NCBI RefSeq assembly: GCF_007923445.1
Contig: NZ_VOJI01000022.1
Location: 1-48,231 of the forward strand
Direction of reading: 5' to 3'
Length of the DNA stretch: 48,231 bases
Source of the DNA: Puniceibacterium confluentis
Lineage (GTDB): Bacteria > Pseudomonadota > Alphaproteobacteria > Rhodobacterales > Rhodobacteraceae
A program made the position numbers and the translations under genes. Below the pieces are notes generated by a model. It ran no database searches. It saw only the letters and a program-made list of their open reading frames with translations, and was not told the origin of the DNA. Shown here piece after piece: positions 33,336-42,862 of this stretch (positions within the stretch are counted from its first letter, which is position 1; every line of letters begins with the position of its first letter).

Positions 33336-34475
33336 ATGATCGCGCCGCCACCCTCGACTCAAACCGAGAGACTGGCCGAACTGGACAGCTTTCAAGTTTT
33401 GGATTCTGCGCCGGAACAGGGTTTCGAAGAGGTTGTGGAACTTGCCGCACGGATCTGCGAGACGCCGGTCGCTCTGGTCAGCCTTGTCGACCGTGACAGG
33501 CAGTGGTTCAAGGCGCGGTTCGGGTTCGAAGACGACCAGACACCGCTGACCCATTCGATTTGCAGCCACGCCATCCTGCTGGAAGGTTTGCTCGAAATCG
33601 AAGACACCCTGCAGGACCCGCGCACTGCGACGAATCCGCTGTGTGTGGAACTGGACCAGCCGATCCGCTTCTATGCCGGCGCGCCGCTGCTGACCGAGTC
33701 CGGACTGAAGCTGGGGACGTTGTGCGTTCTGGACATCAAGCCGCGCAAACTGAACGATCTTCAGCGCGAGACGCTGCGGGTGCTGGCCGGGCAGGTGATG
33801 CGACAGCTGGAACTGGGCCGGTCCCTGCACACCGAAGCGGTGCTGCGCGACGAGATTGACCATCGGGTCAAGAATTCGCTGCAGACGGTCATGTCCTTTA
33901 TCCGCCTGTATGCGAGCCGGTCGCGGCAGCCGGAAACCAAGGATGCGCTGGCGGCCATCGGGCGCCGCGTCGACGCCATCGTGCAATTGCATTCCGAACT
34001 GTATCAGACCCGTGATTTCGACATGATCCGGCTGGATCGTTACCTTGATCGCGTCGCGCGGCTGTTGCAGGGCTCCGCGACGGTGAATGTGCGCATCGAA
34101 ACCAGCATTGCCCAGGTCAGCACGGATTCGCGCAAAGCTGCGACCCTGGCCATGATCATCTCGGAATTCTGCGCCAATTCGATCAAACACGCCTTTCCGG
34201 ACGGACGCCCCGGGCGCATCCGGGTGGAACTGCTGCAGCTGGAAAACGGCGCGTTACGGCTGGTTTGCCAGGATAACGGCGTGGGCACCGCTGTGGCCGT
34301 GCAGGCGGAGGAATCGGAAATTGTGAGCATCGGCAAGCGGTTGATGGAAACTGCCGCGGAACAGATCAACGGCACCATGACGCTGGAGGCCGGCACCGAG
34401 GGTTACAGGCTCGTCCTCGACTTCAACCACCCCGCCGAACAGGAGGTGACGGCGCTCAGAGCGGCCGCACCTTGA
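33336..34475 (+). CDS. GAF histidine kinase, HisKA_2/HWE type
   Basis: A 379-residue soluble kinase. Residues about 20-160 are a GAF domain (ICETPVALVSLVDRDRQWFKA, then GAPLLTESGLKLGTLCVLD). The phospho-acceptor His is near residue 176 in EIDHRVKNSLQTVMSFI, the H-box of HisKA_2/HWE kinases. The ATPase N-box is EFCANSIKHAF and the G-box DNGVG. No response regulator is encoded next to it, so it is an orphan. The start at 33336 is chosen because CGAGG precedes it and the GAF domain begins soon after. Its last 20 bases overlap the convergent CorC-like gene. Confidence 0.87.
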   Translation: MIAPPPSTQTERLAELDSFQVLDSAPEQGFEEVVELAARICETPVALVSLVDRDRQWFKARFGFEDDQTPLTHSICSHAILLEGLLEIEDTLQDPRTATNPLCVELDQPIRFYAGAPLLTESGLKLGTLCVLDIKPRKLNDLQRETLRVLAGQVMRQLELGRSLHTEAVLRDEIDHRVKNSLQTVMSFIRLYASRSRQPETKDALAAIGRRVDAIVQLHSELYQTRDFDMIRLDRYLDRVARLLQGSATVNVRIETSIAQVSTDSRKAATLAMIISEFCANSIKHAFPDGRPGRIRVELLQLENGALRLVCQDNGVGTAVAVQAEESEIVSIGKRLMETAAEQINGTMTLEAGTEGYRLVLDFNHPAEQEVTALRAAAP

Positions 34476-35757
34476 GCCGGGTGATGCGGTTGCCCTCGCG
34501 GCCGGTGACCTCGAAACGGAAGTTGTGAAAGCTGAACACCTGGCCGACGGTCGGGATCATCTGTGCCTCGTGAATCACCAGCCCTGCGACGGTATTGGCT
34601 TCGTCATCCGGCAGTGACAGGTCGGTGGCGCGGTTGAAATCGCGGATCGTCATCTGGCCGTCGATCCAGTAGTGGCCGTCATCGCTCTTCTTCATCGGAT
34701 TTTCCGCGGCGGGGTCAAATTCGTCGGTGATCTCACCGACAATCTCTTCGAGGATGTCCTCGAGCGTGATCAGCCCCTGCAACGCGCCGTATTCATCGAC
34801 CACCAGCGCGAAATGTGTGCGACGGCGCAGAAACTGCCGCATCTGGTCATCCAGCGACGTGGTATCGGGCACAAAGTAGGGTTTCATCGCCACATCGGCG
34901 ATCTTGAAGCCCTTGATGCCGTCCTTGGCTGCGTCCGGCCCCTGAATCAGCTTGTACATCGCCCGCAGCAGATCCTTGGCGTGGATCACGCCGATGATGT
35001 TCTCGACATCGTCGCGATAGACCGGCAGGCGGGTGTGGTTGCTTTCCAGGCACTGCGACAGGATTTCGTTGGGGTCGTTGTCGGCGTCGATCATCTCGAT
35101 CGCCGAGCGATGCAGCATGATCTCCTCGACGGTGCGGTCACCCAGATCCAGCGCGCCCAGGATGCGGTCGCGGTCCTCTTTCTGAACCACGCCTTCGGAA
35201 TGGCCCAGTTGCAGGGCGCCGGCGATTTCCTCGCGCACGGCAAGGATGTGACTGTCAGGGTCGGTGCGCACGCCAAAGATCCGCAACACTCCGCGCACCA
35301 GCAGGCGCACGGCGCTGACCATCGGGGAAAACACCAGAATCACCACTGCAATCAGCGGTGAGACCCGGGCCGCTGCAACTTCGGGGTTGGTGATTGCGTA
35401 GGTCTTGGGCAGCACCTCGGCAAAGATCAGCACCAGCAGGGTCATCACCAGCGTTGCCAGTGCCACGCCGGAATCGCCGAAGACCCGGGTGAACAGGGCA
35501 GTGGCCAGCGAGGTGGCAAGGATGTTGACCAGGTTGTTGCCCAGCAGGACCGAGCCGATCAGCCGTTCGTTGTCTTCGGTGATCCGCAGCGCGCGCTCGG
35601 CGCCCTTGGAGCCCTTGTCCATCGCGGCATGCAGCTTGCCCCGGGATGCGGCGGTGAGCGCGGTTTCCGATCCGGAAAAGAACCCCGAGAGCACCAGCAG
35701 CGCCAGGATCGCCGATGCGGTGACCCAGAAGGCAGAATCCAGGGCAGAGAGGTCCAT
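34456..35757 (-). CDS. CorC/HlyC-family CBS membrane protein
   Basis: A 433-residue protein of the CNNM/CorB/CorC group. Residues 1-190 form the DUF21 membrane domain with GFFSGSETALTAASRGKL at its start. Two CBS motifs follow from about residue 205 (VEEIMLHRSAIEMIDA and RLPVYRDDVENIIGVIHAKDLL, then HFALVVDEYGALQGLITLEDIL), then a C-terminal CorC_HlyC domain. Such proteins are linked to magnesium or cobalt efflux; the old name haemolysin C is not a functional claim. AAGGA precedes the start. Confidence 0.92.
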   Translation of the reverse strand: MDLSALDSAFWVTASAILALLVLSGFFSGSETALTAASRGKLHAAMDKGSKGAERALRITEDNERLIGSVLLGNNLVNILATSLATALFTRVFGDSGVALATLVMTLLVLIFAEVLPKTYAITNPEVAAARVSPLIAVVILVFSPMVSAVRLLVRGVLRIFGVRTDPDSHILAVREEIAGALQLGHSEGVVQKEDRDRILGALDLGDRTVEEIMLHRSAIEMIDADNDPNEILSQCLESNHTRLPVYRDDVENIIGVIHAKDLLRAMYKLIQGPDAAKDGIKGFKIADVAMKPYFVPDTTSLDDQMRQFLRRRTHFALVVDEYGALQGLITLEDILEEIVGEITDEFDPAAENPMKKSDDGHYWIDGQMTIRDFNRATDLSLPDDEANTVAGLVIHEAQMIPTVGQVFSFHNFRFEVTGREGNRITRLKVRPL

Positions 35758-35853
35758 GTGTGTGCAGTCCTTATGCTTTGGTGGGTTATGGTGGCGCTTG
35801 GCCAGTCAATCAAGGGGCAGGCTGTGGCAATTCATCGGGTTTGCATATCCGTC

Positions 35854-35873
35854 GGACGCCCGGCCGGGTGTCC
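35854..35873. terminator. Hairpin after xerD
   Basis: GGACGCCCGG paired with CCGGGTGTCC, including one G-U pair, forms a stem without a proper loop, just after the xerD stop on the minus strand. There is no T run, so this is only a possible terminator. Confidence 0.25.
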
Positions 35874-35890
35874 GGCACGGCGCAAGGGCT

Positions 35891-36817
35891 CTAGTCCTTG
35901 GCCATCGGGTGGTGTTCCAGCACCAGTTCGCGCAACCGCTCTTCGAGCACGTGGGTGTAAATTTCGGTTGTCGCGACATCGGCATGGCCCAGAAATGTCT
36001 GGATCGCCCGCAGATCGGCGCCATTGGCCAGAAGATGCGTTGCAAAGGCATGGCGCAACGTGTGTGGCGTGACCTTGGCGGGTGACACGCCGCCCGCCAC
36101 GGCGATGTCCTTGATCAGGACATAGAAGGCGTGGCGCGTGAGGTGTCCGGCCTTGCCGCGCGATGCGAACAGGAAGGCAGAGTTCGGTTTGCCCTTGGCG
36201 CGGGCGGCGGTCTCGATTTCTTCCCGCGTCGCAAGCCACAGGCGCTGCGCTTCGCGTGCCGGCGGGCTGAGCGGGACCATGCGTTCCTTGCCGCCCTTGC
36301 CGCGGATCAGCAACATGCGCGGATCACCCTTGGCCGCGCTCAGCGGCAGGGACACAAGCTCGGTCACCCGCATACCCGTGGCGTAGAGCAGTTGCATCAG
36401 ACAGGTGTTGCGCAGGCAGTCCTCGCGGGTGCGTCCGTGCCGGGTGGCGGCGTCCAGCAGCCGGTCCACTTCCTCGGTGGACAGTGTCTTGGGCAGGCGC
36501 TTGTCCCGGCCCGGACCGCTGATCTGGATCGCCGGGTTGTCCGGGCGCAGTCCTTCCTCGAAGGTGAAGCGGTACAGCTGCTTTATCGCCGAAAGCCGGC
36601 GGGCGCGGGTGGCTTTTGACAGGCCCTGTGCGTCGGTGTGTACAAGGTAATTTTCAACCTGTTGGCGCGAGGCCCCGGCCAGACTGTCGCCCCGCGCCGT
36701 CAGCCAGTCCGCGTAGTCGCGCAGGTCACGGGCATAGGCCAGCTGGGTGTTGTGGGCGGCACCGCGTTCTGCGGCCTGAGCTTCGAGAAAAGCCGAGATC
36801 CAGTGCCGGTCGTTCAT
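35891..36817 (-). CDS. xerD: Site-specific tyrosine recombinase XerD
   Basis: A 308-residue tyrosine recombinase. Catalytic residues are R150 (GMRVTEL), K174 (GKGGKER), H252 and R255 (HTLRHAFATH), H278 (FLGHADV) and nucleophile Y287 (YTHV). The N-terminal helical core-binding domain is at 1-105. XerD with XerC resolves chromosome dimers at dif. No dif site or mobile element flanks it. Its start overlaps the stop of the upstream secreted-protein gene (ATGA). The gene is probably housekeeping, not an integrase of an island. Confidence 0.9.
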   Translation of the reverse strand: MNDRHWISAFLEAQAAERGAAHNTQLAYARDLRDYADWLTARGDSLAGASRQQVENYLVHTDAQGLSKATRARRLSAIKQLYRFTFEEGLRPDNPAIQISGPGRDKRLPKTLSTEEVDRLLDAATRHGRTREDCLRNTCLMQLLYATGMRVTELVSLPLSAAKGDPRMLLIRGKGGKERMVPLSPPAREAQRLWLATREEIETAARAKGKPNSAFLFASRGKAGHLTRHAFYVLIKDIAVAGGVSPAKVTPHTLRHAFATHLLANGADLRAIQTFLGHADVATTEIYTHVLEERLRELVLEHHPMAKD

Positions 36818-38391
36818 CTGCGCGCGCCTTCGTCCTGCAGGATCACCAACTGCAGGGCGGCACGCCGCGCGGTATCCTCGAGCCCGACTGACCGCAGCGT
36901 GGCCAGGGCATCGGCCAGATCGTCGGAATTGCCGTCAGCCCCGCTGGAGAACAGGGCGATGGCGCGCAGGATCACCTCCCCCAGGCGGCCTTCGCTCAGC
37001 TGGCTCCGCAGGGACTGTGGCGGCGGCGCATCGCCAAAGGCTGCCGCAAGTGCCTCGGCATGCGGCTGATCCGAATATCCTGTAGGCGCGGTGCCTTGGG
37101 CAATGGCCCCCAGCAAGGTGTATTCCGGTGTCGGGGTGCCGATGCGAACGCTTGCCTCCTCGTAGTCGGGCGACAGCAACGCCGCCTTGCGCGCCATGTC
37201 CAGCGCCCGGCCGGTCAAGGGATAGGACAGCAGGCGGGCACCGTAGAGGTTGGCAAAGGGCACCAGAAGGCCGGCCGCGCTCATCTGCGGCCAGACCTTT
37301 TCCAGCGCACTGCCGATCGCCGACGGGTCGCCGGTGGTCATGGCGGTGTCAAAACGTTGCAGCGCCTCGACCCGGTCCCAGATCCCGCCCGAGGCGGCCC
37401 GTTTGCGCTGGGTGTAGATCCCCAGCAGCCGGTTCTCGGAAATGGCTCCGACCCGGGCCAGCCGTTCCGCCGCGTCTAGCTGGGCTTTCCAGCCGGTGTC
37501 GCCGGACAGGTCGACCGTGGCGAACTTGCGCGGCAGCGGGGCGGTGGCAAGGGGCTCGCCGATGGCCTGAAACAGCCGGAAGGTCAGCGGGCTGGGGCGG
37601 GCAGGCGGGTTCAACGGGGCGCGGGATTCGGCGGTCTCCGGGTCGAGGAACCGTGCCAGCAGATCCGCATCCCGGGCGCTGAGCGTGCCAAGCGCCAGCC
37701 CGGTGTCCAGAACCGTTGCCGCGACGACCCAGTCGCCGGTGCGCGCCGTGCAGAAGACCCGGGTCGCAAGATCCTCGCTGAGCGAGGGTTGCGCAGCCAG
37801 CGCCTCGCAGGGGGCGTTTTCATGCCCGGTGAGAAGCGACAGGTCGAACCAGCGCTCGAACAGGGCCGGAGTTGCGGCACCGGCCCGCTCGATCAGCGCT
37901 TCGGCCGGCTCGACCACGCCCTGGGCCATCAGCCGGTCGAGACGCGCCGCCAGCAGGGGCGCGCCACGCTGGGCGGACAGCGGCGCGTCGGCCTCGGCCA
38001 GCAGCAGCGTGTGCAGCAGGGCGGAAAGTTCCGGAACAGCGGGATCGACCGCGGTGATCAGTTCGACAAGGGTCGGGATGTCCGATGTCTTCCACAGGCT
38101 CAGCGGCAGGCCGGTGACCTGCATCGGCAACAGTCCGACAGCTTCGGGATTGGGGGCGCCCAACGACTGTACCTCGACCTCGGGCACGGTGACAGACGAG
38201 GCGGTGGGAGGCTCGTCCGCCGCAGTGTCGGGTCCGGGGCGGGCCGGTTTGGCAATCTGCGGGTCATTCAGCCGCGGCCCGAGGATCTGCGGAACCGCCG
38301 TCGGCGTTTCAAGCCAGTCGATCGCCGAGAGCGGCGACTGTGCCAGCGCGGGGGCGCCGCAAAAGATCAGGGCGGCCGCGCTAATTCGCAT
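36814..38391 (-). CDS. Secreted protein of unknown function
   Basis: A 525-residue protein that starts MRISAAALIFCGAPALAQS, a short signal peptide. The mature part has a Pro-rich stretch and then long alpha-helical, Ala/Leu-rich repeats with the look of a helical solenoid. There are only a few cysteines and no catalytic motif that I recognise. The ATG at 38391 is preferred because of the signal peptide. The gene overlaps the xerD start by four bases and its start overlaps the end of the 49-residue membrane-protein gene by 11 bases. Family and function are not recognised. Confidence 0.75.
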   Translation of the reverse strand: MRISAAALIFCGAPALAQSPLSAIDWLETPTAVPQILGPRLNDPQIAKPARPGPDTAADEPPTASSVTVPEVEVQSLGAPNPEAVGLLPMQVTGLPLSLWKTSDIPTLVELITAVDPAVPELSALLHTLLLAEADAPLSAQRGAPLLAARLDRLMAQGVVEPAEALIERAGAATPALFERWFDLSLLTGHENAPCEALAAQPSLSEDLATRVFCTARTGDWVVAATVLDTGLALGTLSARDADLLARFLDPETAESRAPLNPPARPSPLTFRLFQAIGEPLATAPLPRKFATVDLSGDTGWKAQLDAAERLARVGAISENRLLGIYTQRKRAASGGIWDRVEALQRFDTAMTTGDPSAIGSALEKVWPQMSAAGLLVPFANLYGARLLSYPLTGRALDMARKAALLSPDYEEASVRIGTPTPEYTLLGAIAQGTAPTGYSDQPHAEALAAAFGDAPPPQSLRSQLSEGRLGEVILRAIALFSSGADGNSDDLADALATLRSVGLEDTARRAALQLVILQDEGARR

Positions 38392-38530
38392 CCAGGGTGA
38401 CCGGCTGACGTATTTCGGTCTGTGGCGGCGAGAAGTCAGCCCCGAAGAACGGGCCGATATAGGCATAGCCCGCCAGCACAAGCGTGGCGAGGACCAGAAG
38501 GTAGAATAGCCATTTGAGAAGTCGCCCCAT
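38381..38530 (-). CDS. Small single-pass membrane protein, 49 aa
   Basis: A 49-residue protein with one transmembrane helix (WLFYLLVLATLVLAGYAYI, residues 7-25) after a basic start MGRLLK. This suggests a cytoplasmic N-terminus and a periplasmic tail ending in PVTLDAN. Its 3' end overlaps the start of the downstream secreted-protein gene by 11 bases on the same strand, so the two are probably co-translated. It lies opposite to aroK. The family is not recognised. Confidence 0.68.
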   Translation of the reverse strand: MGRLLKWLFYLLVLATLVLAGYAYIGPFFGADFSPPQTEIRQPVTLDAN

Positions 38531-38649
38531 TTCGATGATGATCCCATGCCCCGTGTTTTTTCCAACTTATACCTAGCCTTTTTCACAAGATCACGTCATT
38601 CACGCAGCGTATGTTAAAATTGGCGGCTGAAAGCCGAAGAACAAGGGCA

Positions 38650-39198
38650 ATGCGGGCACAACTGAAGAAAACGGTTGTTCTGGTCGGGATGATGGGCGCG
38701 GGCAAATCCGCAGTGGGCAAGGCGTTGGCCGGTCTGCTTGAGGTTCCCTTTCGTGATTCGGACGCCGCGATAGAGGAAGCGGCCAACCGCAGTATCGCCG
38801 AAATTTTCGAGCGGGATGGCGAGCCGTTCTTCCGGGCCAAGGAAAGCCAGGTGATCGACCGGCTGCTCGAGGCACCGCCGTCGGTGCTGTCGACCGGCGG
38901 GGGCGCCTTCATGAGCAATGCCAACCAGAGGATGATTTCGGCCAAGGGGATTTCGGTCTGGCTGGACGCTGACATGCCCCTGCTCTGGAGCCGGGTGCGG
39001 CACAAGGACAGCCGACCGCTGCTGCGCACAGCCGACCCGCGCGGCACCTTGCAAAAGCTGTATGACGCCCGGGTGCCGGTCTATGCGCTGGCCGATCTGT
39101 CGGTGCGGGCCCGGTCCCGATATTCCGTCGAGGACATGGCCCGGGAAGTGTTCGATTCGCTGCTCACGCGGCCCGATGTGCTGGAGACTGGCAAATGA
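38650..39198 (+). CDS. aroK: Shikimate kinase
   Basis: A 182-residue enzyme that phosphorylates shikimate in the common aromatic pathway. Walker A is GMMGAGKSAVGKALA, the substrate-binding DSD is in FRDSDAAIEE, and the signature VLSTGGGAFM and RPLLRT lid segment follow. The start at 38650 fits the family N-terminus; an in-frame ATG at 38611 would add thirteen residues but has no evident ribosome site. It overlaps aroB by four bases. Confidence 0.93.
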   Translation: MRAQLKKTVVLVGMMGAGKSAVGKALAGLLEVPFRDSDAAIEEAANRSIAEIFERDGEPFFRAKESQVIDRLLEAPPSVLSTGGGAFMSNANQRMISAKGISVWLDADMPLLWSRVRHKDSRPLLRTADPRGTLQKLYDARVPVYALADLSVRARSRYSVEDMAREVFDSLLTRPDVLETGK

Positions 39199-40307
39199 GC
39201 GATACGGTCCATGTTCCTCTTGGCGATCGCGCCTATGACGTGCGGATAGGCGCCGGGCTTCTGGGGCGTGCGGGGGCCGAGATCGCACCGCTGCTGCACC
39301 GGCCCCGGGTCGCCATTGTGACCGACGCGAATGTCGCTGCCCTGCACCTGGCAACGGTGCGGGCGGCACTTGCGGGCGAAGGCATCGAGTCCGAAGCGCT
39401 GATCCTGCCCGCGGGAGAGGCCACAAAGGGCTGGCCGCAGTTCACCCGCACGGTGGAATGGTTGCTGGAGCAGCGCATCGAGCGGCGCGATGTCGTCGTG
39501 GCCTTGGGCGGGGGCGTGATCGGAGATCTGGTCGGCTTTGCCGCCGCAGTGCTGCGCCGTGGGGTACGGTTTGTGCAGATGCCGACCTCGCTTCTGGCGC
39601 AGGTCGACAGCTCGGTCGGCGGCAAGACCGGAATCAATGCGCCACAGGGCAAGAATCTGATCGGTGCCTTTCACCAGCCCGCGCTGGTTCTGGCCGATAT
39701 CGGCGCCCTCGGCACGCTGGCCCCGCGCGACTTTCTGGCCGGGTGTGGCGAAGTGGTCAAATACGGGCTGCTGGGCGACGCGGCGTTTTTTGACTGGCTC
39801 GAACAGAACGGCCCGGCCATGGCGGCCGGGGACCTTGAGGCGCGCGCCTATGCGGTGCGCCGTTCCGTCGAGATGAAGGCCGAGATCGTGGTCCGCGACG
39901 AGACCGAGCAGGGCGACCGGGCTTTGCTCAACCTTGGGCATACTTTCTGCCATGCACTGGAGGCCGCGACGGGATATTCTGACCGGCTGTTGCATGGTGA
40001 GGGGGTGGCCATCGGCTGTGCGCTGGCCTTCGAGCTTTCGGCGCGTCTGGGGCTGTGTGCCCAGGAGGTGCCCAGCCGGGTGCGCGCGCATATGTCGGCC
40101 ATGGGCATGAAGACCGATCTTGCCGATATTCCCGCCGAATTGCCGGACGCGGGCACGCTGCTGGAGCTGATGGGACAGGACAAGAAAGTGGTCGACGGTC
40201 AGCTTCGGTTCATTCTGGCACGCGGCATCGGCTCTGCCTTCGTGACGGCGGACGTGCCGAGGGATGCAGTTCTGAACTTGCTGAAAGACCGTCTCGCAAG
40301 TCGCTGA
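39195..40307 (+). CDS. aroB: 3-Dehydroquinate synthase
   Basis: A 370-residue NAD- and zinc-dependent enzyme that makes dehydroquinate from DAHP. Hallmarks are ALGGGVIGDLVGFAAAVLRR, the PTSLLAQVDSSVGGKTGIN active-site segment, and the zinc ligands around NLGHTFCHALE and HGEGVAIG. It overlaps aroK (ATGA), giving the usual aroKB operon. A strong palindrome follows 43 bases after its stop. Confidence 0.97.
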   Translation: MSDTVHVPLGDRAYDVRIGAGLLGRAGAEIAPLLHRPRVAIVTDANVAALHLATVRAALAGEGIESEALILPAGEATKGWPQFTRTVEWLLEQRIERRDVVVALGGGVIGDLVGFAAAVLRRGVRFVQMPTSLLAQVDSSVGGKTGINAPQGKNLIGAFHQPALVLADIGALGTLAPRDFLAGCGEVVKYGLLGDAAFFDWLEQNGPAMAAGDLEARAYAVRRSVEMKAEIVVRDETEQGDRALLNLGHTFCHALEAATGYSDRLLHGEGVAIGCALAFELSARLGLCAQEVPSRVRAHMSAMGMKTDLADIPAELPDAGTLLELMGQDKKVVDGQLRFILARGIGSAFVTADVPRDAVLNLLKDRLASR

Positions 40308-40350
40308 AGGTCAGGGACTTTTCGCCAATGTGAAATTCCTGGCAGCCAGC

Positions 40351-40380
40351 GCGCCCGGGCTGCGGACCTGTCCCGGGCGC
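40351..40380. terminator. Bidirectional hairpin between aroB and hutU
   Basis: GCGCCCGGG and CCCGGGCGC form a perfect 9-bp stem with a 12-base loop between two converging genes. There is no T run on either side, so termination is a reasonable but unproved reading. Confidence 0.5.
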
Positions 40381-40400
40381 AGGGCAGCGGATACCCTGAG

Positions 40401-42065
40401 CTACAGAATCCCGGGCAGGTTCAGCCCGTTTTCACGCGCACACTCCAGCGCCTCGTCATAGCCCGCATCGGCATGGCGCATCACACCGGTGGCCGGGTCG
40501 TTCCACAACACCCGGGCGATGCGGCGGTCGGCATCCTCGGAGCCGTCACAGCAGATCACCATGCCGGAATGCTGCGAGAACCCCATGCCAACCCCGCCGC
40601 CGTGGTGCAGCGATACCCAGGTCGCGCCCGAGGCGGTGTTGAGCAGGGCGTTGAGCAGGGGCCAGTCGGACACGGCGTCCGAGCCGTCCTTCATCGCCTC
40701 GGTCTCGCGGTTGGGGGAGGCGACGGAGCCTGAATCGAGGTGATCGCGGCCAATCACGATCGGCGCGCTCAACTCGCCATTGCGCACCATCTCGTTGAAG
40801 GCCAGCCCCAGCTTGTGACGCACGCCCAGGCCAACCCAGCAGATCCGCGCCGGCAGGCCCTGAAACGCGATCCGCTCGCGCGCCATGTCCAGCCAGTTGT
40901 GCAGATGCGGATCGTCCACCAGCTCCTTCACCTTGGCGTCGGTCTTGTGGATGTCCTCCGGATCGCCCGACAAAGCCGCCCAGCGGAACGGGCCGATGCC
41001 CCGGCAGAACAGCGGCCGGATATAGGCGGGCACAAACCCCGGGAAGTCAAAGGCATTCTCCAGCCCTTCTTCCAGCGCCATCTGGCGGATATTGTTGCCG
41101 TAGTCGACCGTGGGGATGCCGTTGGCGTGGAAGTCGCACATCGCCTTGACCTGCACCTTCATGCTGGCTCGGGCGGCCTTCTCGACCTCCTTGGGGGCGG
41201 TCTCGCGTTTGTCTTTCCATTGCGCCATGGTCCAGCCCTGCGGCAGGTAGCCGTTGACCGGATCATGCGCCGAGGTCTGGTCGGTGACGATGTCCGGGCG
41301 CACGCCACGCCTGACCAGCTCGGGGAACACATCCGCCGCATTGCCCAGCAGGCCGACAGACTTTGCCTCGCCGGCGGCGGTCCAGCGGTCGATCATCGCC
41401 AGCGCCTCGTCCAGCGTTTCGGCCTTCTCGTCGACATACCGGGTGCGCAGACGGAAATCGATGCTGTCGGGGTTGCACTCGACTGCCAGGCAGCAGGCCC
41501 CGGCCATCACCGCCGCCAGCGGCTGCGCGCCACCCATGCCGCCAAGACCGCCGGTGAGGATCCATTTGCCCGTGAGGTCTCCACCGTAATGCTGGCGCCC
41601 GGCCTCGACAAAGGTCTCGTAGGTGCCCTGAACGATGCCCTGGCTGCCGATGTAAATCCACGACCCGGCAGTCATCTGGCCGTACATCGCCAGACCCTTC
41701 TTATCCAGTTCGTTGAAATGGTCCCAGGTGGCCCAGTGCGGCACGAGGTTGGAGTTGGCGATCAGCACGCGCGGCGCGTCCTTGTGGGTCTGGAACACGC
41801 CGACTGGCTTGCCCGATTGCACCAGCAGCGTCTGGTCCTCTTCCAGCTCGCGCAGCGAGGCGACGATCTGATCGAAATCCTTCCAGGTCCGCGCGGCGCG
41901 TCCGATGCCGCCGTAGACCACCAGCTCATGCGGGTTTTCCGCGACATCCGGATGCAGGTTGTTCATCAGCATCCGCAGCGGCGCTTCGGTCAGCCAGCTT
42001 TTGGCTGTCAGCCCGGTGCCGGTGGCAGGATAAACGTCACGGGTGTTCTTGCGCGGATCGCTCAT
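40401..42065 (-). CDS. hutU: Urocanate hydratase
   Basis: A 554-residue NAD-dependent enzyme that converts urocanate to imidazolonepropionate, the second step of histidine degradation. Family marks include [25 protein letters not shown], the YGNNIRQMA segment and [19 protein letters not shown]. Length is normal. It is the last gene of the hut operon and overlaps hutG by four bases. Confidence 0.97.
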   Translation of the reverse strand: MSDPRKNTRDVYPATGTGLTAKSWLTEAPLRMLMNNLHPDVAENPHELVVYGGIGRAARTWKDFDQIVASLRELEEDQTLLVQSGKPVGVFQTHKDAPRVLIANSNLVPHWATWDHFNELDKKGLAMYGQMTAGSWIYIGSQGIVQGTYETFVEAGRQHYGGDLTGKWILTGGLGGMGGAQPLAAVMAGACCLAVECNPDSIDFRLRTRYVDEKAETLDEALAMIDRWTAAGEAKSVGLLGNAADVFPELVRRGVRPDIVTDQTSAHDPVNGYLPQGWTMAQWKDKRETAPKEVEKAARASMKVQVKAMCDFHANGIPTVDYGNNIRQMALEEGLENAFDFPGFVPAYIRPLFCRGIGPFRWAALSGDPEDIHKTDAKVKELVDDPHLHNWLDMARERIAFQGLPARICWVGLGVRHKLGLAFNEMVRNGELSAPIVIGRDHLDSGSVASPNRETEAMKDGSDAVSDWPLLNALLNTASGATWVSLHHGGGVGMGFSQHSGMVICCDGSEDADRRIARVLWNDPATGVMRHADAGYDEALECARENGLNLPGIL

Positions 42066-42862
42066 GATGTGCCTTTCAAGGTCGGGGCCAGATCGGCCAA
42101 TTTCGTCAGAATGATTTTCAGATGTGCCCGCAGGCGCGCGGCCTTGGTGCGGTCATAGGCCCAGGGCGCGGTCTCGGCGCGCAGATAGGTGCTTTGTGCC
42201 AGTTCCATCTGAATGGCGTGCAGGCCCTCGGCGGGGCGGCCATAGTGGCGCGTGGTCCATCCGCCCTTGAAACGGCCATTGGTGATGGCGGTATGGCCCT
42301 TTGCGGCGGCGCAGGCGGCTTGCACGGAGGTTTCGATTTCAGGGGCGCAGGTGCTGCCCAGATTTGTGCCGATGTTGAAGTCGGGCAGGGTGCCGCCAAA
42401 CAGGAACGGGATGTTCGAGCGGATCGAGTGGCAATCATAAAGGATCGCGACGCCGTGCAGATCGCGCACCCGGCTCAGTTCGGCCTGCAGCGCCGCGTGA
42501 TAGGGCGCATGAAAGGTTTTGCGCCGTTCTGCGATGTCTGCCTCGGTCGGCGCATGGTCCCAGATGTCGCGCCCGTCGAAATCCGTCAGCGGCACCAGTC
42601 CGGTCGTGTTCTGTCCGGGATAAAGCGAGTCTCCGGACGGGTCGCGGTTTGCGTCGATGACATAGCGGTGGAAGGTGGCGCGAACTGTGGTCGCCCCGGC
42701 CAACAGCCCGTCATAGAGCGTGTGAATATGCCAGTCGGTGTCGTCCAGTCCTCTTCCCCGACTGTTCAGACCCGCGCGGATGTTGTCAGGCACAAAGGTT
42801 CCGGTATGTGGAAGCCCGAGAACGATGGGGCTGTCGCCCCGGCGGGTTTCGACCGGCATCAT
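42062..42862 (-). CDS. hutG: N-formylglutamate deformylase (HutG-type)
   Basis: A 266-residue metal-dependent amidohydrolase of the FGase family, which removes formate from N-formylglutamate. The likely metal-site segments are [23 protein letters not shown] and [10 protein letters not shown]. This is the formylglutamate branch of histidine breakdown, so a formiminoglutamate deiminase (HutF) is needed but is not in the window. It overlaps hutU and hutH by four bases each. Confidence 0.9.
   Translation of the reverse strand: MMPVETRRGDSPIVLGLPHTGTFVPDNIRAGLNSRGRGLDDTDWHIHTLYDGLLAGATTVRATFHRYVIDANRDPSGDSLYPGQNTTGLVPLTDFDGRDIWDHAPTEADIAERRKTFHAPYHAALQAELSRVRDLHGVAILYDCHSIRSNIPFLFGGTLPDFNIGTNLGSTCAPEIETSVQAACAAAKGHTAITNGRFKGGWTTRHYGRPAEGLHAIQMELAQSTYLRAETAPWAYDRTKAARLRAHLKIILTKLADLAPTLKGTS

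Noticed and set aside
35891-36817. xerD as an integrase marking a mobile island
   Set aside because: The protein has the housekeeping XerD pattern and no att sites, direct repeats or mobile genes flank it. The nearest tRNA is about 22 kb away.
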